DNA of 64,000 nt from Burkholderiales bacterium. GTDB lineage: Bacteria > Pseudomonadota > Gammaproteobacteria > Burkholderiales > Casimicrobiaceae. The notes under the pieces were generated by a model. That model searched no databases. It worked only from the letters and a program-made list of their open reading frames with translations, and was not told where the DNA came from. The stretch spans positions 62,001-126,000 of the forward strand of contig JANXNI010000045.1 of assembly GCA_025354165.1 (NCBI GenBank), written 5' to 3'. The first letter of the stretch is position 1. Every line of letters starts with the position of its first letter. Position numbers and translations under genes: made by a program. Positions 45,217 through 54,035 of the stretch are shown here, in pieces.

Positions 45217-45888
45217 ATGCTCATGTTTGCAAACATACCGTTTCCCGCTAGCGAATGGGCGCAGTCGAAACGCGACTGGATCGGCCTGCCTCACCCTTGG
45301 CTGCCAACCGATTGGCGTACTCGCATTGCCATACCAATTCCGCGGGACATTGGCGAAGGTGCGGAAGTATTTGCTGTGGTGAATCTTCGAGATATGCGCT
45401 CCAATAGAGCGGGCGAGATCGATCAACAAGACCAATCGATACTGCCCGAATTCTGGAAATTGTTAGGCGCGACAGTGACAAGCCCATCGGAGGATCATTG
45501 GGTTAGTCTGTACCAAAATTTCGCTTCGCCGGTGATCTTTGCGCTCAAAGATGAATTCAACCGAGCCCGGCCGTACCACTATTTACCAACGCAGGTCGCC
45601 CCGCTATTTCAACGAGGTTGGCCCGCCTATCCGAGCGGGCACGCTACCCAGTCACATCTGCTTGCGCACGCCCTCAGCCATTGTTTCCCGGATCGGGAAC
45701 TCGAACTATTTGCATTGGCCGAGAGAATTTCGATCAACCGCGAAGTCGCTGGCGTACATTTTGGAACCGATTCTTTGTCTGGCGCAGAATTGGCTAGGCA
45801 ACTCTTTCACGAGATATTGCTCAAATCCGAAAAATATAATCAGTCAGCTGAGTCCGCTTGCAAAGGACTGCACGCTCGGCAGCCTTAA
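45217..45888 (+). CDS. PAP2/vanadium-haloperoxidase-fold protein
   Basis: A 223-residue protein with the three active-site blocks shared by class A acid phosphatases and vanadium haloperoxidases: KDEFNRARPYHY (K-x6-RP), YPSGHATQSH (PSGH) and ISINREVAGVHFGTD (R-x5-H-x3-D). It lacks transmembrane helices and a signal peptide, unlike lipid phosphatases. The start at 45217 lies 4 nt after the oxygenase stop. It may dephosphorylate a small molecule or halogenate or oxidise one; the sequence alone cannot tell. Confidence 0.82.
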   Translation: MLMFANIPFPASEWAQSKRDWIGLPHPWLPTDWRTRIAIPIPRDIGEGAEVFAVVNLRDMRSNRAGEIDQQDQSILPEFWKLLGATVTSPSEDHWVSLYQNFASPVIFALKDEFNRARPYHYLPTQVAPLFQRGWPAYPSGHATQSHLLAHALSHCFPDRELELFALAERISINREVAGVHFGTDSLSGAELARQLFHEILLKSEKYNQSAESACKGLHARQP

Positions 45889-46033
45889 CAACACTCGTTG
45901 CCGCGCCGGTTCGACTGAAAACACATTCCTTGTTATTGTGTGGTCGTTGAATCACTAAACGTCTCCATCTTTCGGGACAGGGATGAAAAAACGCGGTGGT
46001 GAATTCCGGTTGCTGGGCGACATTGGCGCTCAA

Positions 46034-46149
46034 CAGCTTTTCCGTAAACGGCTTATTTCATGGGGGTTGGCGGTAACAAATCGCGTTTCTCGATAAATTC
46101 AAAATACCGCGCTCAGCCCTCGTGCAGTGGTCATTTCAGCCAAAAGCTG
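46034..46149. repeat. 116-nt palindromic element, copy 5
   Basis: It runs from CAGCTTTTCC to CAAAAGCTG. Its outer eight bases pair perfectly. GGGGG is at element positions 29-33, CAGCCC at 81-86, and TCGA at 57-60. Of 36 arm positions about 21 are Watson-Crick and about six more would be G-U if transcribed from the plus strand. It lies 14 nt beyond the 3' end of a PIN-domain remnant and 145 nt after the PAP2 gene. Confidence 0.85.
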
Positions 46150-46163
46150 AACGCTTGATCATT

Positions 46164-46391
46164 TCAACCGAACGCTTTCACGCATCTCACCATGCGCGCA
46201 AAGCTGCGCAGCGCGACGATTCGCGTCGGGCCGCGGCGCTTCAGCCTCAGCACGTCTGCTTTATCGCCAGAAACCAGATAGTGCGCGCCAGTGGCTTCGG
46301 CGCAAACGAGCAGAAAATTATCGAATGGATCCGCGACCGTTGGCAGCGGCTCCGGCGCGGCCAGCGCTTGAAGTATTGGTGAAATATTCAT
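46164..46391 (-). pseudogene. Remnant of a PIN-domain toxin
   Basis: A 75-codon frame whose product matches the C-terminal half of PIN-domain VapC-like proteins (putative toxin-antitoxin family): LPTVADPFDNFLLVCAEATG supplies the D-x-x-D-N active-site segment, and GAHYLVSGDKADVLRLKRRG the following G-D-K motif. The N-terminal half with the first catalytic Asp is missing, and no antitoxin gene is adjacent. I read it as a decayed toxin gene lying antisense upstream of folE. Confidence 0.6.
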
Positions 46392-46582
46392 CGATTTCGC
46401 CTGAATCAATTCAGAACGAATTACTGAAGGTTTATCGCGGGTGAATGAGCTTCGTGCATGAAACCTTCCAACGGCGGGTGCAAGGCGTTCGGTGGAACCG
46501 CAAGCGTTCCGCCCTACTTTCAACTCCAACGTGCCACCATGCGACAATCTTCGTCCCGGCCACCCAACCAAAGCAGTACCCG

Positions 46583-47344
46583 ATGACCGCAGACATTTCC
46601 CCCCCACCCTCCACCGCAGCCGACGCATCCGGCGCTCGCGCCTCCGCCCAGCGCGACTTGGCGGCCATGCCCGCCAGCGAACGCGTTCGTGGCCGCATCA
46701 AAGCCTCGGGCAAGCGCTTTCATGCCAACGACAACATCAGCGAATTCATCCGTACCGGTGAAGTTGATGAGTTGCAGACGGAAGTGGAATCGAAGATGCG
46801 CGAGGTGCTCAAGAGCCTTGTGATCGATACCGAGAGCGACCACAACACGCACGACACGGCGAAGCGTGTGGCGAAGATGTTTTTGAACGAGGTATTTCGC
46901 GGGCGCTACACGCAACAGCCACCGGTGACCGAGTTTCCGAATGTGGAGCACTTGAATGAGCTGATGATTGTGGGGCCGATTACGATTCGCTCGGCTTGCT
47001 CACATCATCTGTGCCCGATCATGGGGCGCATCTGGGTGGGTGTGATGCCGAACCAGCATTCCAATTTGATCGGTTTGTCGAAATACGCGCGGCTGGCAGA
47101 TTGGGTGATGAGCCGCCCGCAGATTCAGGAAGAAGCGGTGACGCAGTTGGCAAATTTGTTGCAGGACAAGATTCAACCAGACGGGCTGGCGCTGGTGATG
47201 GAGGCGGATCACTTTTGTATGCAGTGGCGCGGCGTGAAGGATGTGAATTCGAAAATGATCAATAGCGTGATGCGCGGCTCATTCCTGAAAGACCCGAATT
47301 TGCGACGCGAATTTTTGGCCCTTGTTGACAATCGGAGGGCTTGA
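46583..47344 (+). CDS. folE: GTP cyclohydrolase I
   Basis: A 253-residue enzyme converting GTP to 7,8-dihydroneopterin triphosphate, the first step of tetrahydrofolate synthesis. Zinc ligands lie in RSACSHHLCPIMG and VMEADHFCMQWRGV, and GLSKYARLADWVMSRPQIQE is typical. An extra N-terminal tail of about 60 low-complexity residues precedes the catalytic core. The start at 46583 precedes that tail; upstream in-frame ATG at 46445 would overlap the PIN remnant. A BLUF gene follows with 2 nt between. Confidence 0.95.
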   Translation: MTADISPPPSTAADASGARASAQRDLAAMPASERVRGRIKASGKRFHANDNISEFIRTGEVDELQTEVESKMREVLKSLVIDTESDHNTHDTAKRVAKMFLNEVFRGRYTQQPPVTEFPNVEHLNELMIVGPITIRSACSHHLCPIMGRIWVGVMPNQHSNLIGLSKYARLADWVMSRPQIQEEAVTQLANLLQDKIQPDGLALVMEADHFCMQWRGVKDVNSKMINSVMRGSFLKDPNLRREFLALVDNRRA

Positions 47345-47346
47345 TC

Positions 47347-47769
47347 ATGTTGGTTCGCCTCACTTACACGAGCCGCGCTTCGGAAGCGCTGACCGCAGCA
47401 GCGATGGATACGATTCTTGCGTCGTCGCGCAAGAACAATCCGTCGAACGGCATTACCGGCGTGCTCTGCACCAACAACTACATTTTTTTGCAGATGCTGG
47501 AAGGCGGTCGCAAAGAAGTCAACGAAACTTACAACCGCATCGTGGCCGACAAGCGGCATCATGATGTGCAGATTTTGAACTTCGAAGAAATCACGGAGCG
47601 CAAATTTGCGGTGTGGTCGATGGGTAAGGTGAGCTTTGATCGCGTCAATATGGCGATCTTGCTGAAGCACTCTGCTAAATCCGTGCTTGATCCTTATGCG
47701 GTATCGGGAAGCGTGTCGGTGGCGCTGCTTGAGGATTTGATGGCGAACGCGAGTATTTCGTCCGGCTGA
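47347..47769 (+). CDS. BLUF-domain blue-light photoreceptor
   Basis: A 140-residue short BLUF protein binding FAD. The hydrogen-bond network residues are visible: Y7 in LTYTSRA, N31 in KNNPSNGITGVL, Q49 in YIFLQMLEGG, and W90/M92 in FAVWSMG. The C-terminal 40 residues form the usual capping helices without an output domain. It acts through protein-protein contacts, often on cyclic-di-GMP or transcription. Its start follows GGAGGG and lies 2 nt after folE, suggesting co-transcription. Confidence 0.93.
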   Translation: MLVRLTYTSRASEALTAAAMDTILASSRKNNPSNGITGVLCTNNYIFLQMLEGGRKEVNETYNRIVADKRHHDVQILNFEEITERKFAVWSMGKVSFDRVNMAILLKHSAKSVLDPYAVSGSVSVALLEDLMANASISSG

Positions 47770-47807
47770 TTTCGGGGTCTGTTTCGGGTTAGAAACAGCA
47801 TCCGTAG

Positions 47808-47939
47808 TCGTCATCCTGAATGCGCGAAGGATAAATCAGTGCGCCGACCTCGCCGAACCGTGCAGCCGCAGATGCATGCCACGTGATCCTTCGCAAGTCT
47901 AAAAATGACAGATACTCCAAGGCGGGCAGTGCCCGCACT
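47808..47939. repeat. GTCATCCTGA/CGAAGGAT inverted repeat and hairpin after the BLUF gene
   Basis: CGTCATCCTGAATGCGCGAA leads to GGAT; further on ATCCTTCGC and ATGAC return in reverse, so the outer and inner words pair across about 80 nt. Immediately after lies GCGGGCAGTGCCCGC (about 47925-47939), a hairpin also seen in near form at about 32831. The region separates convergent BLUF and lipoprotein genes and probably forms their 3' ends. Confidence 0.55.
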
Positions 47940-47953
47940 TCGCGACGCAGCAA

Positions 47954-48685
47954 CTAAGACTTCTTGCCGTCGCCCTTCATCGCTTCGAGCTTGGCGACAT
48001 CGATTTTGCTGACGAGTGATTTGACGTCGCTCATTTCGATGCCATTCGCATCGACTTCGACCATGAAACGGTTGCCGATGACCATTTGAATCTCGCCGTG
48101 CTGACCGGATTTATCCCACTTTTCGTGCAGCTTCCGACCGTCGACCGTCGACGTTTTTTCGTAACCGCTGCTGGTTTCTTTGTCCACTTCGACATTCATC
48201 CACATATTGGCGAGCGCAAACGGGCCGGCGAGTGAACCCGGATCGGTGATCTCAAATCGCACGCGCTTGTTACCGTCGGCCGTGCGGAAAGATTGCTTTG
48301 CCTCAGAAACGGAGATGCCAAAGGCGTTGTTCTTCTCGCCAGAGCTTTCTCCCTTTTCAAACCCGGCAAGCTCCTGCGGCAGGGCTTCCTTTAATTTACG
48401 GAAATCGATGGGCTCGTAGCTCGCGGCACCCGCCGCGCCAGACGCCGCACCGGCGATACCGCCCAACGCTTTCATCATGTCACCAACGGCTGCGCCAACG
48501 TCCTGACCGCCTTTAGCTGCGCCGGATTCCATGCGTTTTCCAGCCGCCTCCATGTCCTTGGCCGCTTGCTCAAGCTTTTTCATCGCCTCTTCGCGGGCGA
48601 CCTGCTCCGGGCTGGGGCCGCAGGCGGTAAGCAGCGCGGCAGCGCAAAGAGAGACGACGGTTGCGGAAAGCGTGGTAATTTTCAT
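47954..48685 (-). CDS. Lipoprotein of unknown function
   Basis: A 243-residue lipoprotein. The signal peptide ends in the lipobox LLTAC (Cys near 22). A helical Lys/Glu-rich segment (about 28-55) and a Gly/Ala-rich stretch (about 60-90) follow. The C-terminal domain has SYEPIDFRKLKEALPQELAGFEKGESSGEKN, RFEITDPGSLAGPFALA and MVEVDANGIEMSDVKSLVSKID. Similar secreted domains occur in many proteobacteria without assigned function. It probably sits in the outer membrane facing the periplasm. Confidence 0.75.
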   Translation of the reverse strand: MKITTLSATVVSLCAAALLTACGPSPEQVAREEAMKKLEQAAKDMEAAGKRMESGAAKGGQDVGAAVGDMMKALGGIAGAASGAAGAASYEPIDFRKLKEALPQELAGFEKGESSGEKNNAFGISVSEAKQSFRTADGNKRVRFEITDPGSLAGPFALANMWMNVEVDKETSSGYEKTSTVDGRKLHEKWDKSGQHGEIQMVIGNRFMVEVDANGIEMSDVKSLVSKIDVAKLEAMKGDGKKS

Positions 48686-48878
48686 GGGCTGAGGGTATGA
48701 ATTTGCGTATCGACTAAGACGGATTTAGGAGAAAAATTGTGCCATGCTCTTGGTCTGTGTCGGTGGGGTTAGCGATAGCGACAGCGACAGCGTACCCCGA
48801 CAGCCTTCGAACGTGGACACTATGACATCGGGCTTCGCTTTGGCGCACTCGACTACGAACTTTATTCGCGCGGCGGGA
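48686..48878. other. Gap between the lipoprotein and tldD
   Basis: The 193-nt gap lies upstream of the lipoprotein and downstream of tldD. It contains a short AGCGAY tandem (about 48772-48794, three and a half units) framed by GGTGGGG and CCCCGAC, which can form a stem. No gene is seen. Confidence 0.35.
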
Positions 48879-50315
48879 TCAGGCCGTGCCACCCACCGTT
48901 AGCCCCTCAATACGTAACGTCGGCTGGCCGATGCCGACGGGCACGCTCTGGCCTTCTTTGCCGCATACGCCGATACCCTCGTCGAGCGCCATGTCGTTAC
49001 CGATCATGGTGATTTTGGTCAAAGCATCGGGACCGTTGCCAATGAGTGTTGCGCCCTTGATCGGGTACATCAGTTTGCCGTTTTCGACTTTCCAGGCCTC
49101 GTCCATCGTGAACACGAATTTGCCGTTGGTGATGTCGACCTGACCGCCGCCGAAGTTCACGGCGTAAATGCCGTTTTCGACGCTGGCGATGATTTCCTGA
49201 GGATCGCGATCACCGCCGAGCATGTAAGTGTTGGTCATGCGCGGCATCGGCAGGTGCGCATAACTCTCCCGGCGGCCATTTCCGGTAGACGATGAACCCA
49301 TCAGTCGCGCGTTCATGGTGTCCTGAATGTAGCCCTTCAAAATGCCGTCTTCGATGAGCACGGTGGCATTGGTTGGCGTACCTTCGTCGTCTACGGTCAA
49401 CGATCCACGACGGTCTGGCAGCGTGCCATCGTCGAGGACGGTGACTCCCTTAGCGGCAACACGTTCGCCGATACGACCGCTGAACGCTGACGAGCCTTTG
49501 CGGTTGAAATCGCCTTCCAGGCCGTGGCCCACCGCCTCATGCAGCAGCACACCAGGCCATCCGGGCCCACAAACGACCGGCATGATGCCCGCAGGCGCAG
49601 GACGCGCGTCGAGATTAATGAGCGCCATGTCGACGGCCTCATGCGCGCGCTTGGTCATGAACGCGGTGTCCATGCGCTCGAAGCCGTAGCGCCCGCCGCC
49701 GCCAGAGCGGCCCTGCTCGCGCTTGCCGTTGTGTTCGACAATGGCCGTTACATTCAGTCGGCAAAGCGGGCGCACGTCGGACGCCACGACTCCGTCGCTG
49801 CGCATCACCAGCATGACAACGTGTTCGCAGGCCAGATTGACCATCACTTGCGTCACGCGTGGATCGCGCGCACGGGCGATAGCTTCAGTCTCGCGAAGCA
49901 GTGCAATTTTCGCGTCATCGCTAATTGACGCCAGCGGATCGGCAGCGGTGTAGAGCGATGATGCAACGCGACTTGGCGGCATGGCAATGGACGCACTCTG
50001 GCCCGCACGACCAATGGCGGCCACCGTGTTTGCAGCAGTCGTGATCGAGGCCAGGCCAATATCGCCTGAGTAGGCGAACGCTGTTTGCTCGCCGGTAATC
50101 GCGCGCACGCCGACGCCAGACTCAATCGAAAAGCTGCCGCTCTTGACGATGGATTCTTCTAGCGACCAGGACTCCGATTTGTGATGCTCAAAGTACAAAT
50201 CAGCAAATTCCACACCGCGCGAAGTCAGCCCGCCCAGCGTGCTGGCGAGTTGATCGAGCGAGAGATTGGCGGGGGTGAGAAGCAGCGATTGCGCGGTAGC
50301 GAGTGAAGCAGACAT
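48879..50315 (-). CDS. tldD: Metalloprotease TldD
   Basis: A 478-residue subunit of the TldD/TldE protease. The catalytic HExxxH motif is in LLHEAVGHGLEGDFNRKG near residue 264, with a downstream Cys-containing IGVCGKEGQSVPVGIGQP that is characteristic. TldD/E trims microcin and unfolded peptides in the cytoplasm. tldE is not in the window. It is followed (5' side) by the dienelactone hydrolase gene on the same strand, 105 nt apart. Confidence 0.95.
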   Translation of the reverse strand: MSASLATAQSLLLTPANLSLDQLASTLGGLTSRGVEFADLYFEHHKSESWSLEESIVKSGSFSIESGVGVRAITGEQTAFAYSGDIGLASITTAANTVAAIGRAGQSASIAMPPSRVASSLYTAADPLASISDDAKIALLRETEAIARARDPRVTQVMVNLACEHVVMLVMRSDGVVASDVRPLCRLNVTAIVEHNGKREQGRSGGGGRYGFERMDTAFMTKRAHEAVDMALINLDARPAPAGIMPVVCGPGWPGVLLHEAVGHGLEGDFNRKGSSAFSGRIGERVAAKGVTVLDDGTLPDRRGSLTVDDEGTPTNATVLIEDGILKGYIQDTMNARLMGSSSTGNGRRESYAHLPMPRMTNTYMLGGDRDPQEIIASVENGIYAVNFGGGQVDITNGKFVFTMDEAWKVENGKLMYPIKGATLIGNGPDALTKITMIGNDMALDEGIGVCGKEGQSVPVGIGQPTLRIEGLTVGGTA

Positions 50316-50420
50316 CTAGGGGGTTCTAAAACAGCAAATACAGGGATGAGTGAGGGTAGCACAGGTATAACCCGCGCCCTCGCCCGTGCCCGCGCCGCCC
50401 CGCGAGCGTAGGATCGCCGC

Positions 50421-51317
50421 CTACGCCAGGTGTTTTTTAAAATGCTCCAGCGTGCGATCCCACGACAGTTTGGCGGCGGTTTCGTCGTAACGCGGCGTGG
50501 AGTTGTTGTGAAAGCCGTGCTGCGTGCCAGCGTAAGTGTGCGCCTCAAACTTCGCGCCCGACGCTTTCAGGGCAGTCTCATAGGCGGGCCATGTGCCGTT
50601 AACGCCGGGATCGGTCGCGGCGAAGTGAATGAGCATTGCGGCTTTGATGTTCGGTACTTTTGACGTTTCCGCCGCTGCGCCGTAGTACGGAGCCGACGCC
50701 TGCAGGTCTGCGCCCATCGTCGCGGCGAGATAGTTGCTCGTTCCGCCACCCCAGCAAAAGCCGGTGACGCCGAGTTTGCCAGTGGACAGTTTGTGCGCCT
50801 TGAGCCACTTCGCGCCGTTCAGCATGTCGGTGCGCAGCTTGGCCTGATCGAGTTTGCCCTGCATCGTCCGGCCATCGTCGTCATTGCCTGGATAGCCGCC
50901 AAGCGGCGCGAGGCCGTCCGGTGCCAGCGCGAGAAAGCCCGCCGCAGCGGCGCGGCGCGCGACGTCTTCAATGTAGGGATTCAAACCGCGATTTTCGTGA
51001 ATGATCAGCACACTGGGAAACGGGCCGGCACCAGCCGGTTGCACGAGGTAGCCGCGCATCGTGTCGCCGTTCCCGCCAGGTGACGGGTAGGTGACGTAAG
51101 ACGCTTTGATGCGCGGGTCGGTGAACGAAATGGTTTGCGCTTTGGCATACTGCGGAAGCAACGACGTGGCCATGGCAAGCGCGGGGATGCCCAGTGCGGC
51201 GAGCGCACCGGCGCGTTTTAGGTATTCGCGGCGATCAATCTTGCCGTGGCAATATTCGTCGTACAAATCGTAGACGCGCTGGTCAATTTCGATCTGGGTG
51301 ATGCCAGTGTTGCTCAT
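50421..51317 (-). CDS. Exported dienelactone hydrolase family protein
   Basis: A 298-residue alpha/beta hydrolase. An N-terminal region of 60 residues has a twin-arginine-like DRREYLKRAGALAALGIPAL followed by a hydrophobic stretch and AKAQ, indicating export, probably by Tat. The nucleophile is the Cys in VTGFCWGGG, with Asp in AATDPGVN and His in GTQHGFHNN, the dienelactone hydrolase triad. The substrate is unknown. A hairpin GCGTAGG..CCTACGC spans its stop codon (50406-50426). Confidence 0.88.
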   Translation of the reverse strand: MSNTGITQIEIDQRVYDLYDEYCHGKIDRREYLKRAGALAALGIPALAMATSLLPQYAKAQTISFTDPRIKASYVTYPSPGGNGDTMRGYLVQPAGAGPFPSVLIIHENRGLNPYIEDVARRAAAAGFLALAPDGLAPLGGYPGNDDDGRTMQGKLDQAKLRTDMLNGAKWLKAHKLSTGKLGVTGFCWGGGTSNYLAATMGADLQASAPYYGAAAETSKVPNIKAAMLIHFAATDPGVNGTWPAYETALKASGAKFEAHTYAGTQHGFHNNSTPRYDETAAKLSWDRTLEHFKKHLA

Positions 51318-51400
51318 GCTTAATCTCGGATGAAACGGTGGAGCCGCACTGTAGCGCGTTGTCGCTGAAATCGATACCGGGTTACTAGAAATATTGCAAT

Positions 51401-51516
51401 CAACTTTTTTATGAAAGCGCTATTTCATGAGGGCTGGATGCTCATATTGACGATAGTCGATAAAGTTGATTTATCGCGTCTAGCCCCTATATCAACGTCG
51501 TTTGGCGAAAAAGCTG
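51401..51516. repeat. 116-nt palindromic element, copy 6
   Basis: It runs from CAACTTTTTT to GAAAAAGCTG. GAGGGCTG is at element positions 29-36, TAGCCCC at 81-87, and TCGA at 57-60. About 20 of 36 arm positions pair plus about five G-U. It lies 36 nt beyond the 3' end of livF and 84 nt upstream of the dienelactone hydrolase start. Confidence 0.8.
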
Positions 51517-51552
51517 ATCCATTCACTGCGCTGCCGCGAAGTCGGACAGCGG

Positions 51553-52281
51553 CTACCGTTTCCCGAGATAAGTAGCAATCACCCGTTCGTCATGCAACAA
51601 ATCCACTGCCTTGCCTTCGAGGGAGAGTTCACCGGTTTCCAGCACGTAGCCGTAATCGGCCGTTTGTAGCGCGGCGCGCGCGTTTTGCTCGATCAGCAGC
51701 ACCGACAAACCGGTCTCCCCCAGCTTGGTGATCGTCAGGAGGATGTCCCGCGTGATGAGTGGAGCGAGACCAAGGCTCGGCTCGTCCAGCAGCAACAATT
51801 TCGGTTTACCCATGAGCGCGCGGCCCACCGCGAGCATCTGCCGCTCCCCGCCCGAGAGCGTGCCCGCCAGCTGCGGCTGGCGCTCTTTCATGCGTGGAAA
51901 CAGCGCGAATACCTCCTCCAGCGTGTTCGCCAGTGCGGCGCGGGATTCGCCTGCGCGGCGACGTGCGAAACCACCGAGTTCGAGGTTTTCCAGCACTGTC
52001 ATTTCGGCGAACAGCTCGCGCTTTTCAGGCACCAGTGACATACCCATACGCACCAGCGCTTCGGTGTCTTTGCCGTCGATTCGATCACCGGCAAAACGAA
52101 TCGCCCCGTGCGAAGGGAGCAAGCCCATGATCGCGCCAAGCAACGTGGTTTTGCCTGCACCGTTTGGTCCGATCACGGTCGCGATTTTTCCGGCAGGTAC
52201 CGACAGCGACACGCCGCGCACGGCTTCGACTTGACCATAGGCCACGTGAAGATCGGAGACTTCAAGCAATGCGTCGCTCAC
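51553..52281 (-). CDS. livF: Branched-chain-amino-acid-type ABC transporter ATPase LivF
   Basis: A 242-residue LivF-type ATPase: Walker A GPNGAGKTT, signature LSGGERQML, Walker B LLLLDEPSLGLAP, and the C-terminal family ending GKAVDLLHDERVIATYLGKR. GTG at 52281 is the likely start, 1 nt from the livMG stop. It is the last gene of the livK-livH-livMG-livF operon. Transported ligand may be an aromatic acid rather than a branched-chain amino acid given the abm neighbourhood (inference). Confidence 0.93.
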   Translation of the reverse strand: MSDALLEVSDLHVAYGQVEAVRGVSLSVPAGKIATVIGPNGAGKTTLLGAIMGLLPSHGAIRFAGDRIDGKDTEALVRMGMSLVPEKRELFAEMTVLENLELGGFARRRAGESRAALANTLEEVFALFPRMKERQPQLAGTLSGGERQMLAVGRALMGKPKLLLLDEPSLGLAPLITRDILLTITKLGETGLSVLLIEQNARAALQTADYGYVLETGELSLEGKAVDLLHDERVIATYLGKR

Positions 52282-52282
52282 C

Positions 52283-54034
52283 TCATGCTCCCAGATACGC
52301 TTCGCGAACCGCCGGGTCGGCCTGCACCGCCTCCGGCAAGCCCTGAGCAAGCTTCTGGCCAAAATTAAGTACGACCAGCCGATCCACGAGGCCCATCACA
52401 AAATCCATGTCGTGTTCGACCAGCAGCACCGTCATGCCCTCATCTTTCAGCCCGCGAATGAGTTTTGCCAACTGTTCTTTCTCGGCAAAGCGCAAACCGG
52501 CCGCAGGTTCGTCGAGCAACAACAAAATTGGGTCAGACGCCAGCGCACGCGCAATTTCCACAATGCGCTGCTTGCCCAGCGGGAGACTGCTCGCAGCGTC
52601 GTGCGCGTGCGCGGCAAGTCCGACGCGCTCTAGCTGACGCATAGCCTCAGCAAGGGCCGCGGCTTCGTCTTCGCGATTGAACTTGAGCGCAGAAGCAAGA
52701 ATGCCCTTAGTGCCGCGCAGATACGCTCCCAGCGCGACGTTTTCGACGACCGTCATTGTCGCTACGAGTTTGACGTGCTGAAACGTGCGTGCGAGACCGA
52801 GCTTTGAAATCGTACTGGCCGTCTGGCCGATCAACTCCTGCCCCATAAATTTGATCGAACCGGAGGTGGCATCTAGCGCACCGGAGATCAGGTTGAAACA
52901 GGTGCTCTTGCCAGCACCATTGGGGCCGATCAGACCGACGACTTCACGCGCATTGACGTTGAACGAAACGTCATTGACCGCAACCAAGCCGCCAAATGTT
53001 TTTCGTGCGGTGTTCACGTCGAGCACGGGCGAATCGGCGACCGGCATGGTGCGATGCTGCAGGCGATCCGCCGCAGCCGGTAGCGCCCGTTTTGCTTGCG
53101 GCACAAAGTGCTGCAAGTACGGCAACAAGCCATCTCGCGCGTATTGCAGCATTACCACCAGCAGAATGCCAAACACGATGATCTCGAACTGACCCGCCTC
53201 ACCGATGATTTGGGGCAACAAATCCTGAAGCCATGTTTTGAGCAGTGTGATCAAAGTTGCGCCGAGCACTGCGCCCCAAACGCTCGTCGCGCCGCCGACT
53301 ACCGCCATAAACAAATATTCGATACCCTGATTGATGCCAAACGGCGTCGGATTGACGAAGCGCTGCAAGTGCGCGTACAGCCATCCGGAAATGCAGGCGA
53401 GCAGCGCAGCAATGACAAACACCGCCGTTTTCATGCGACCGGGATGGACACCGAACGCCTCGATCATCGTGCTTCCTTGCTTCAAGGCACGGATCGCGCG
53501 GCCTGGTCGCGAATCAAGCAGGTTGGCGACGCACCACAGCGCCGCAAGCACGACCAGCCAGATGAAATAGTAGAAGTGAGATTCCTTCAGCAATTCGAAG
53601 CCGAAAATCGAGACGGGTGGCACGCCGGTCAGGCCGGTAAATCCGCCAAAACTCTCGATGGTTCCCATCAGGAAAAAAAGCGAAATGCCCCACGCGATGG
53701 TTGCCAGCGGCAGGTAATGACCGCCCATGGACAACGTAATGATGCCAAGCACATAGCCAATCACCAGCGTGATGCCAAGCGCAATCGGCAACGTGATCCA
53801 CGGCGAAAAACCATACTGCGTCGTCAGCACCGCCGTGGTGTAAGCCCCGAGGCCGACGAAGGCGGCTTGCCCGAAACTGGTTTGTCCGGCAACGCCGGTC
53901 AGCAACACGAGGCCCAGCGCAACGAGGCTGTAGAGGCCGATGTAATTGAGCAGGGTGACGTAGAACGGGGGGGCGATCTGCGGCGCAATTCCGATGACAG
54001 CAACGACGATTGCGACGAGGATGCGCGGGTTCAC
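52283..54034 (-). CDS. livMG: Fused ABC permease-ATPase LivM-LivG
   Basis: A single 583-residue frame joins LivM (about 1-315, eight to ten transmembrane helices, [22 protein letters not shown]) to LivG (about 335-583, Walker [26 protein letters not shown] as a variant signature, Walker [12 protein letters not shown]). The linker is [18 protein letters not shown]. The fusion means membrane and nucleotide domains are made one to one. It begins 1 nt after the livH stop. Confidence 0.93.
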   Translation of the reverse strand: MNPRILVAIVVAVIGIAPQIAPPFYVTLLNYIGLYSLVALGLVLLTGVAGQTSFGQAAFVGLGAYTTAVLTTQYGFSPWITLPIALGITLVIGYVLGIITLSMGGHYLPLATIAWGISLFFLMGTIESFGGFTGLTGVPPVSIFGFELLKESHFYYFIWLVVLAALWCVANLLDSRPGRAIRALKQGSTMIEAFGVHPGRMKTAVFVIAALLACISGWLYAHLQRFVNPTPFGINQGIEYLFMAVVGGATSVWGAVLGATLITLLKTWLQDLLPQIIGEAGQFEIIVFGILLVVMLQYARDGLLPYLQHFVPQAKRALPAAADRLQHRTMPVADSPVLDVNTARKTFGGLVAVNDVSFNVNAREVVGLIGPNGAGKSTCFNLISGALDATSGSIKFMGQELIGQTASTISKLGLARTFQHVKLVATMTVVENVALGAYLRGTKGILASALKFNREDEAAALAEAMRQLERVGLAAHAHDAASSLPLGKQRIVEIARALASDPILLLLDEPAAGLRFAEKEQLAKLIRGLKDEGMTVLLVEHDMDFVMGLVDRLVVLNFGQKLAQGLPEAVQADPAVREAYLGA

Positions 54035-54035
54035 G

